Positions 7,362-13,576 of a DNA stretch of 19,984 nucleotides are shown one piece after another. The DNA is from Kiritimatiellia bacterium (lineage in GTDB: Bacteria; Verrucomicrobiota; Kiritimatiellia; RFP12; UBA1067), in NCBI GenBank assembly GCA_024405255.1, contig JAKSOY010000062.1:1-19984 (forward strand). The letters run 5' to 3'. Position 1 is the first letter of the stretch. Each line of letters begins with the position of its first letter. The notes under the pieces were generated by a model. It saw nothing but the letters and a program-made list of their open reading frames with translations, searched no databases and had not been told where the DNA came from. Both the position numbers and the translations under genes were made by a program.

Positions 7362-9233
7362 TTAGTGTTTACGACGCAGCCAGCCGCGCAGCAGGCCGAA
7401 GAGGATCACCAACACCGGCACGAGGCAGATGTTGAGCACCTTCAGCGTGAGGCCCAGGCGGTCGATGTCGCCCGTCAGTTCCTTGCGCACGTTCTTGAGC
7501 TGCTTGCGCGTATCCGCCTGCGACTTGCGAAGCTTGGCGATCTGCTCCTGCTGTTCCTTCGAGAGGATGAGACGCTCGTTGCCGCTCTTCTGCTTCTGAA
7601 GCGCCATCAGTCTCTGCTGGGTCTCCTGCAGTTCCTTTTCGAACGCCTCCTGCTTCGCCTGCCACTTCGCCATGGCCTTCGCCTCAAGCTCATCGACCTT
7701 CGCGAACGGACGGTTCGACGGCCCGCGCGAACGCACGCCGATGAGTTCTTCACGACCCGCATACTGCTCGATCACGTTGGAGAACAACACCAGGTTGTCG
7801 TTGACCGGCTGGGCGATCGGCCCGAAGATCGTGTTCATCACCTGCACGCAGAAGTCATCCGCGAGGAAGTCCGAGTCGCCGAACAGCACCACGCTGCCCT
7901 TGCCCTCGGCGGTCACCTTCGGCACGGCATTGGTGGAACCCTCGACGAAGTCAGGCCCCTTCGGGAACGCCGTCTTGAACGTACCGCTCAGACGCGCCGC
8001 CAGCGTGCGCTGCACGCCGTCCGGCTTGAGGTCCTTGCGCATCGCGCCAAGACCGAAGCGCGCGCTCGAACGATCCACGAGGCAGGCATCGCCCGTCGAG
8101 GAGACGATCAACGGTTCAAACGTAAGACCGTCCTTCTTCGCGAAGGTGAACGAACCCGCGAACGGGAACATCACCTGCGTGAGGCTCGAAACGAGCAGAT
8201 CCTTCTTGTCGACGTTCTTCGCACTGAGCGAAAGGAACGCCGGATTCTCCTCCGCACGGCCGTTGCCTGCGTTGAGCTTCGTCGCGGAACCCATGTCCGC
8301 CACCATCTTGGAGGTGTCGAACGTCACGCCCCAGGCGTCGAACAGCTTTCCGAGCGTCGAAGGCGCATCCTGTCCGCCCATCTGCTGCATCATCGGATTC
8401 TGCTGCTGTTGCTGCGCCGAGATCATGTCCATGATCGAGCACGGGTCGACGCACGCGATGAGACGGCCGCCCCGAAGGACGAACTGGTCGATCGCGAACA
8501 GCGTCTTCTCGCTCAGATCCTTCGCATGCAGCACGACGAGCGCCTTCACATCCGCATCAATGGACTCCGCCGTCGTTTCGATTTCACGAACGTCGTAGTC
8601 CTTCTTGAGCTCCATGAACGCGGCCCAGCCCTGCGGCTGCTGGCGACGCTGCATCATCATCGGGTTGGGCTGCTGCCCGAGCACGCCCGGAAGCGACGTC
8701 ATCAGGCCGATGACCGGACGCTCCGGCCACGCGACGCGCGTGACAAGACGCGTCACGTCGTATTCGAGCGTGGACTCTGTCCGCGGGCTGAAGCGCGCGA
8801 GCGTTTCCTCGCGATCGCCGCACACCGCCACGAGACCGAAGTACACGGGCTGTCCGAACGGATTGACGTTCTGCGGTTCGACGCCGTAGCGCTGCGCCCA
8901 TTCTTCGGCATCGCTATCCGGCTTGGGATCGTACGCTTCCAGCGCGAGATGTCCGTTGCCCGCGCGCTCGTATTCCTTCAACAGGTTCTGCACCTGCTGG
9001 GCATACGTCTTGAGCTGCATCGGCATCTCGGTCGAGGACGAGCTGAAGTAGAATTTCAGCGTCACATCGTTTTCAAGCTTGCCCAAAACAGCCTTCGAGC
9101 CCTTTGAAAGCGTGTAGAGCTTCTCGCCCGTCAGATCGACGCGCAGCGGGAGGTTCGACAGGATCAGGTTCGCGGCACCGATGATCGCGGCCACGACGAC
9201 CAGTCCAATAACACCATTGAGTTTCTTGTTCAT
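7362..9233 (-). CDS. GldG-family ABC exporter auxiliary protein
   Basis: A 623-residue protein of the GldG/uncharacterised ABC-2 auxiliary family. An N-terminal membrane helix (about 7-27) is followed by the family signature LRVDLTGEKLYTLSKGSKAVL at 30-50 (DLT-x4-YTLS), then the GldG domain with thin oxidoreductase-like features and PVIGLMTSLPG. A Gln/Met-rich insert (PMMMQRRQQPQG and QQQQQNPMMQQMGG) is unusual low complexity. The C-terminus has a long coiled coil (about 520-590, WQAKQEAFEKELQETQQRL) and a second membrane helix (about 597-615) before RRKH. In Bacteroidetes GldG works with GldA and GldF in gliding; outside that group these operons are common and of unknown cargo. It lies 46 bp after the permease gene; AGGA is placed eight bases before the ATG. 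Confidence 0.88.
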   Translation of the reverse strand: MNKKLNGVIGLVVVAAIIGAANLILSNLPLRVDLTGEKLYTLSKGSKAVLGKLENDVTLKFYFSSSSTEMPMQLKTYAQQVQNLLKEYERAGNGHLALEAYDPKPDSDAEEWAQRYGVEPQNVNPFGQPVYFGLVAVCGDREETLARFSPRTESTLEYDVTRLVTRVAWPERPVIGLMTSLPGVLGQQPNPMMMQRRQQPQGWAAFMELKKDYDVREIETTAESIDADVKALVVLHAKDLSEKTLFAIDQFVLRGGRLIACVDPCSIMDMISAQQQQQNPMMQQMGGQDAPSTLGKLFDAWGVTFDTSKMVADMGSATKLNAGNGRAEENPAFLSLSAKNVDKKDLLVSSLTQVMFPFAGSFTFAKKDGLTFEPLIVSSTGDACLVDRSSARFGLGAMRKDLKPDGVQRTLAARLSGTFKTAFPKGPDFVEGSTNAVPKVTAEGKGSVVLFGDSDFLADDFCVQVMNTIFGPIAQPVNDNLVLFSNVIEQYAGREELIGVRSRGPSNRPFAKVDELEAKAMAKWQAKQEAFEKELQETQQRLMALQKQKSGNERLILSKEQQEQIAKLRKSQADTRKQLKNVRKELTGDIDRLGLTLKVLNICLVPVLVILFGLLRGWLRRKH

Positions 9234-9254
9234 GTTTCAATCCTATCAGTTAAA

Positions 9255-9285
9255 ACTTTAAACTTTTAACTTTAAACTTTTAACT
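9255..9285. repeat. AT-rich 14-bp tandem repeat spanning the permease stop codon
   Basis: The unit ACTTTAAACTTTTA occurs twice in a row (9255-9268, 9269-9282) followed by ACT. The stop codon of the permease gene (9280-9282) is the end of the second unit. It is the only strongly A+T-rich patch inside the operon; a function in translation or mRNA decay between permease and GldG genes is possible but unproven. Confidence 0.85.
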
Positions 9286-10050
9286 CGCTTTCCGGCTGTC
9301 CGTCACGACCTGCGCGGCCACGAGCATGAACACCATCACGCCCACATAGTAGCCGATGTCGGCAAAGTCGATCATACCACGGCGCATCGCATCGAAGTGC
9401 TGCAGCAGCGAGCAGGAGGCGACCGCATTCACAATGCCGCCCGGCACACCCCAGTTCGCCACCGCGTTGACCACGGGATCGAAACCGATGATGAGCATGA
9501 GGAACGTAATCGCCAGCGCAATCACGAAGCCGATCACCTGGCTGCGCGAGAGCGAACTTGCGAACACGCCGATCGCCGTCGCCGCACCCGCGAGGAGGAA
9601 GCTACCGAGGTAGCCGCAGAAGATGGCACCGAAGTCGGGCGACCCGAGCCAGGCCGCCGTGCAGACGACCGGGAAGGTCAACGCGAGACCAATGCCGATG
9701 AAGCTCCACGCCGCGAGGAACTTGCCCACAAGCGCTTCGCCGAGCGTGATCGGCATCGTGAGCAGGAGCTCGATCGTGCCATTCCGGCGCTCTTCCGCCC
9801 AGGTACCCATCGTTGCCGCCGGTACGAGGAGGAGGTACATCCACGGGTGCCAGAAGAAGAACGGCGTGAGGTCGGCCTGACGGCGCTCGTAGAACATCGC
9901 CACGCCGAACGTGAGGAAGCCGGCGAGGACCAGGAACGCCACGAGGAACACATACGCGACCGGCGAATCGAAGTAGGCCTTGAATTCACGGCCAAAGACC
10001 GTCCGGATCGCCTTGCACGGACAATGTCCGGTTTTCGTGCAGCAGCTCAT
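9280..10050 (-). CDS. ABC-2 type permease, GldF-like
   Basis: A 256-residue integral membrane protein with about six helices, the transmembrane half of an ABC exporter. The stretch FGREFKAYFDSPVAYVFLV at 19-37 is typical of GldF-type permeases, as is WAEERRNGTIELLLTMPI, the cytoplasmic coupling region of ABC-2 transporters. Its ATPase is encoded immediately upstream with one base between the two genes. AGGAGG lies nine bases before the ATG, inside the end of the ATPase gene. The N-terminus carries extra residues with four cysteines, CC-x5-C-x-C (3, 4, 10, 12), which I do not associate with the family. Substrate unknown; the downstream GldG and DUF4340 proteins suggest an envelope or surface-export job. 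Confidence 0.9.
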   Translation of the reverse strand: MSCCTKTGHCPCKAIRTVFGREFKAYFDSPVAYVFLVAFLVLAGFLTFGVAMFYERRQADLTPFFFWHPWMYLLLVPAATMGTWAEERRNGTIELLLTMPITLGEALVGKFLAAWSFIGIGLALTFPVVCTAAWLGSPDFGAIFCGYLGSFLLAGAATAIGVFASSLSRSQVIGFVIALAITFLMLIIGFDPVVNAVANWGVPGGIVNAVASCSLLQHFDAMRRGMIDFADIGYYVGVMVFMLVAAQVVTDSRKAS

Positions 10051-10051
10051 C

Positions 10052-10792
10052 TTACTTCTCCTCCTTCATCGTCAGCTTGCGGAAGATGACGTCGAGCTTG
10101 CCCGACGGATCGAGCTTGCGCAGTTCGTCGACCGTGATCTTCGCATTTTCGGCCGTACCGGTCTTCGCCTCGCCGTCGGAAATCACGACGGCATGCGTGC
10201 AGACGGCATCCACTTCTTCGAGAATGTGCGTGGAGATGATGATCGCCATGTCGGCGCTCATTTCCTTGATCATCTGGCGCACCACAAATTTCTGGTTCGG
10301 ATCAAGACCGTCCGTCGGCTCGTCCATGATCAGCACGGACGGCTTGTGGATGATGGCCTGCGCGAAACACGTCCGCTGGCGGTAGCCCTTCGAGAGCGTC
10401 TCGATCGTCTGGCGGCGGACCTTCCCGAGCCCGGCCTTTTCAATCACGCTCGAAACCTTCTCCTTCGCATCGGCGCCCGAGAAGCCACGCACCTTCGCCG
10501 CAAACATCAGGAAATCTTCCACCGTCATCGCGCGATAGCTCGGCGCCGCTTCCGGCAGATAGCCGAGCGCGCTCTTCGCGCCCACGGGGTCTTTAAGGAT
10601 GTCGTGGCCGCAGATGACTGCAGATCCGGACGACGGAGGAATAAAGCCCGTGATCATTCGCATGGTCGTCGATTTTCCGGCGCCGTTCGGCCCCAGGAAG
10701 CCCAACACTTCGCCCTTCGCCACGTTGAAGGAAATCCCCTTCACCGCCTGGAAGGAGCCGAAGTTCTTCTTCAGGTTCTCTACCTTGAGCAT
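10052..10792 (-). CDS. ABC transporter ATP-binding protein, GldA-like
   Basis: A 246-residue nucleotide-binding subunit. Walker A is GPNGAGKST at 34-42, the signature is LSKGYRQR at 133-140, Walker B is VLIMDEPT at 153-160 and the H-loop His is in STH at 187-189. The sequence LSKGYRQR, with Tyr-Arg-Gln-Arg after the Gly, and the opening LKVENLKKNFGSFQAVKGI are typical of GldA/CcmA-type exporters. I chose the ATG at 10792, preceded by AAAAGG, over the TTG at 10819 that would add nine residues unlike the family. It powers the permease encoded one base downstream. First gene of a four-gene operon (ATPase, permease, GldG type, DUF4340). A promoter is not clear; TGATAGATT near 10866-10861 is a weak candidate. 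Confidence 0.93.
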   Translation of the reverse strand: MLKVENLKKNFGSFQAVKGISFNVAKGEVLGFLGPNGAGKSTTMRMITGFIPPSSGSAVICGHDILKDPVGAKSALGYLPEAAPSYRAMTVEDFLMFAAKVRGFSGADAKEKVSSVIEKAGLGKVRRQTIETLSKGYRQRTCFAQAIIHKPSVLIMDEPTDGLDPNQKFVVRQMIKEMSADMAIIISTHILEEVDAVCTHAVVISDGEAKTGTAENAKITVDELRKLDPSGKLDVIFRKLTMKEEK

Positions 10793-10919
10793 GTTTCTTG
10801 CCTTTTCTTGTCTTGTCAAACAATCGATTCGAAACGTCTTCCGCGAAGGAAAACTACATTAATCTATCAAAGTTGTGTTAGGCGTTTATTAAGCCCACAC
10901 GAATTCGTTTTGCCAAAGC

Positions 10920-10949
10920 GACGCCGCCCCGGATTGGCGGGACGGCGTC
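10920..10949 (-). terminator. GC-rich hairpin ending the kinase-transporter-cupin group
   Basis: GACGCCG (10920-10926) pairs with CGGCGTC (10943-10949), with an inner CCC/GGG pairing. It starts 29 bases after the stop at 10979. On the minus strand the stem is followed by GCTTTGG, a short T-run, so termination may be partial; on plus a TTTTT follows eight bases after the stem, but no plus gene ends here. Confidence 0.6.
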
Positions 10950-10978
10950 TGACGGGCTTTTTCTGTCAGCCCTGGGCA

Positions 10979-11833
10979 TTAAAACACGACGCCCGGCACC
11001 GAGAAACGGTTGCACTTGCTGTCGTGGAAGTTCGCGAACTCCGTGATGATGGCGCCTTCCGTACCGCCCATCATGAAGTGCCACGTACCGACCTTCGGGA
11101 GCTTGTGCGCGATCCCGTCCGGCACCCACTTCTCGACGTGGAGCGACTTGAGGTTCACCGGCTTGTTGGCCTTCTGGTCCCACAGCAGCGACGAAAGGTT
11201 CGCCTTCGCTTCCGGGAACTGGTCGAGGTTGGGCTCGCCGACTTCCGAGAAGGAATAGACCCAGCCGTTGCGCACGAGCCAGCTCTCCATCTTCGGCGGC
11301 AGATCCTTGTTGAACTTCTCGCCCGTCCAACGATCCTGGCACACGTTGTCGGCGATCTTCTGCGCGACATGGCTGTGCTCCGGAATGGACTGCAGCGGCA
11401 ACAGATAGATGTCGTGGCCGAAGTATTCTTCCTTCACTTCGTCCACCCAGATCACGCCGCCCATGCCGTACTTCGCGAAGTCGCCCTTGCCGAAGTCGAG
11501 GCCCCAGAAGCCGAGATACTGCGTATTCGGCGTCTGCTTCGTCTGCTCGAGCATGAACTTCTCGTCCGTGAACGCACGGAACACGGGATAGTTGAAGCTC
11601 CGCATCAGGTCGAAGTAGGCCTGGCGGGCCTTCTCACCGTCAAACGTGCCGCCCTTGTTGACGCCGAACGCATCGAACGTACCGCCCTTGTAGAAATCCT
11701 TGTTGCACACCTTCATGACTTTTCCTTTCTTGCACGCACAAGCCGCACCCGTCGTGCAGCCCGACATCATACCGGCCGACATGGCCACCGCAGCCGCACC
11801 CGCGCCCGCAGCAATAAATTCGCGTCTATTCAT
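10979..11833 (-). CDS. Cupin-fold protein like D-lyxose isomerase, with Tat lipoprotein signal
   Basis: A 284-residue protein whose body resembles D-lyxose ketol-isomerases (Lyx_isomer cupins): LGFWGLDFGKGDFAKYGMGG (107-126) matches the family's W-x-DFG-x-GDF-x3-GG region, IPEHSH (150-155) gives two metal-ligand His, KMESWLVRNG (181-190) holds the Glu, and GTWHFMMGGTEGAIITEF (249-266) gives the third His and the end of the cupin. The predicted ligand set is H153, H155, E183, H252. It would interconvert an aldose and a ketose such as lyxose/xylulose or a related sugar. The N-terminus NRREF plus hydrophobic Ala-rich core and MSGC (23-26) looks like a Tat lipoprotein signal, odd for a sugar isomerase. 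An internal ATG at 11716 (residue 40) has AAAGGA seven bases upstream and could give a cytoplasmic form. It follows a sugar transporter by 37 bp. Confidence 0.68.
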   Translation of the reverse strand: MNRREFIAAGAGAAAVAMSAGMMSGCTTGAACACKKGKVMKVCNKDFYKGGTFDAFGVNKGGTFDGEKARQAYFDLMRSFNYPVFRAFTDEKFMLEQTKQTPNTQYLGFWGLDFGKGDFAKYGMGGVIWVDEVKEEYFGHDIYLLPLQSIPEHSHVAQKIADNVCQDRWTGEKFNKDLPPKMESWLVRNGWVYSFSEVGEPNLDQFPEAKANLSSLLWDQKANKPVNLKSLHVEKWVPDGIAHKLPKVGTWHFMMGGTEGAIITEFANFHDSKCNRFSVPGVVF

Positions 11834-11870
11834 TTTTGAATTTCCTTATTCGTTTTGATTGTAAACACGA

Positions 11871-13544
11871 TTAGTTCTTCTTTTCAGGCATCTTGCCCGT
11901 CGTGAAGTACTGCTCGACCTCTTCCAACGTACGACCCTTGGTCTCCGGCAGGAAGAACGCCGCCGTGACGAAGTAGATCACGGTGAAGCCCGCCAGCACG
12001 AAGAACACACTGCCGTTGTCGTTCGTCACGGCGCACCACCACGGGAACATTGTCGCAATACCGGCCGAAATGCCCTGGTTGATGATCATCGCGATCGCCA
12101 TGCCGTTCGCACGGATGCGCGTCGGCATGAGCTCCGTGAGCGCGAGCCACACGCACACGCCCGGACCCACCGCGTAGAAGCCGATGAACATGAAGAAGAA
12201 GACCGTCGCGAGAACGCCCGTGGTCATCGACGCAGCCACCCATCCCTTGGAGATCGCAAGGAAGATCGAGCCCACGCCGCAGAGCCCCACGATGATGCCG
12301 CTCGTGCCGAGCTTCAGCAGGAACTTGCGTCCCTTCTTGTCGACGAGCGCGCAGGCGACGACCGTCATCACGCAGTTCACGATCTTGATGGCGACGTCGG
12401 ACATGTTCGCGAACGCGCCCTGCATGCCCGTCTTCTGGAAGATCGTCACCGTGTAGTTCAACACCGAGTTGATGCCCGTCGTCTGGTTGCAGCCGAGGAT
12501 CACCACCGCAAGGATGAACGGAATGATGTACTTGCGCTGGAAGAGCGAATCCGTGGCCGCCGCGTTCTTCGCCTTTTCGGCCGCCGCCGCTTCGTCGGCC
12601 GCGATCATCTCGTTCAGAATGTCCTTCGCCTTCTCTTCACCGTTGTTCGCGGCAAGCGCGGCGAGCGCCTCGTCCTTACGTCCCTTCTTATAGAGCCAAC
12701 GAGCCGACTCCTTCAGGCGGAACGCGCCGAAGAAGAGGATGAAGCCCGGGATGCACGACAGAAGGAAGATCATCTGCCACGCATGGACCCACGACGACAC
12801 CTGCGTCGCCGGCACCCACCCCTTGATCAGGGCGAACGTCACACGCTTCATGTCGGCAATGCGCTTGCCTTCCTTGTCGAGCTTCGCCTTCGGCTGCCCC
12901 TTCTCGTCCAGCACATACTCGGGAACCTTCGCCCCCGTCTTGTCCTGTTTCCAGACGAGATTCTTCTGGGCGTCGACCTTCTGCTCGTAGACGACGATGC
13001 CGCTCGCGATTGCCTTCTCGTCCACCACCTTCTTGGCGTCGCCCGTGACATAGGTGACGCAGAAGCCGATCACCGCCACGAACACGAGGCCGATCGTCAG
13101 CAGCAGCTGGAACATGCCCGTGCCCTTGCCGCGCGAATCGGCATCAAGGCATTCGGCAAGGTACATCGGCACGATCACGCCGAAGAGACCCGCCGCCGCA
13201 CCCTGCAGCGCACGGCCGCCGACCATCATCCAGAAGTTGCCGCCCTCGAAGAAGCCCGAGGCGCAGATGACCGGAATCGAGATCAGGAACAGCAACGCGG
13301 AAACGACGATCATCTTCTTGCGGCCGAACCATTCGGCCAGCAGACCCGCGACGAGCGAGGACGGGAGCGAACCCCAGAGCGCCATGCCCGTGATCCAGCC
13401 GATCTCGTTCTGGGTGAACGTCGACGTCCGTTCGATGTACGGCAGCGCCGCGGCGATCACGCCGACGTCCACGCCGTAGAGCAATCCGCCCAAACCTGCC
13501 ATCACGAGCAGGAAGCGCGCATAACTTTTGACTTTATCGTTCAT
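11871..13544 (-). CDS. Sugar-porter MFS transporter with an extra periplasmic loop
   Basis: A 557-residue major facilitator of the sugar porter family, predicted proton- or facilitative importer of a hexose, pentose or polyol in the inner membrane. Family motifs are present: GGLLYGVDVGVI (19-30), LAEWFGRKK (69-77), GRALQGAAAG (110-119), PMYLAE (126-131), RWLYKKGRKDEA (282-293), QTTGIN (354-359) and the closing PETKGRTLEEVE. Usual length is 450-500; the surplus is an insertion of about 80 residues (168-250) between helices 5 and 6, plus an Ala/Glu/Lys-rich segment in the central cytoplasmic loop. The insertion contains three D-x2-G turns (QDKTGAKV, LDEKGQPK, LDKEGKRI) suggesting a small beta repeat outside the membrane. 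AAAGGA precedes the ATG. It lies 32 bp after the kinase gene and 37 bp before the isomerase-like gene. Confidence 0.9.
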   Translation of the reverse strand: MNDKVKSYARFLLVMAGLGGLLYGVDVGVIAAALPYIERTSTFTQNEIGWITGMALWGSLPSSLVAGLLAEWFGRKKMIVVSALLFLISIPVICASGFFEGGNFWMMVGGRALQGAAAGLFGVIVPMYLAECLDADSRGKGTGMFQLLLTIGLVFVAVIGFCVTYVTGDAKKVVDEKAIASGIVVYEQKVDAQKNLVWKQDKTGAKVPEYVLDEKGQPKAKLDKEGKRIADMKRVTFALIKGWVPATQVSSWVHAWQMIFLLSCIPGFILFFGAFRLKESARWLYKKGRKDEALAALAANNGEEKAKDILNEMIAADEAAAAEKAKNAAATDSLFQRKYIIPFILAVVILGCNQTTGINSVLNYTVTIFQKTGMQGAFANMSDVAIKIVNCVMTVVACALVDKKGRKFLLKLGTSGIIVGLCGVGSIFLAISKGWVAASMTTGVLATVFFFMFIGFYAVGPGVCVWLALTELMPTRIRANGMAIAMIINQGISAGIATMFPWWCAVTNDNGSVFFVLAGFTVIYFVTAAFFLPETKGRTLEEVEQYFTTGKMPEKKN

Positions 13545-13576
13545 TCTTCTTTTCCTTTGTCTTTCACGCGTTTCGT

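Noticed and set aside
7365..9107. 580-codon plus-strand frame opposite the GldG-type gene, and similar ones at 6209-7435 and 9980-11839
   Set aside because: No start signals, Arg/His/Leu-rich, and each lies wholly across well-supported minus genes; the 9980 frame crosses several.
10814..10819. TTGACA upstream of the ATPase gene as a -35 box
   Set aside because: No -10 hexamer at 15-19 bp before the start codon; overlaps the weak TTG alternative start.
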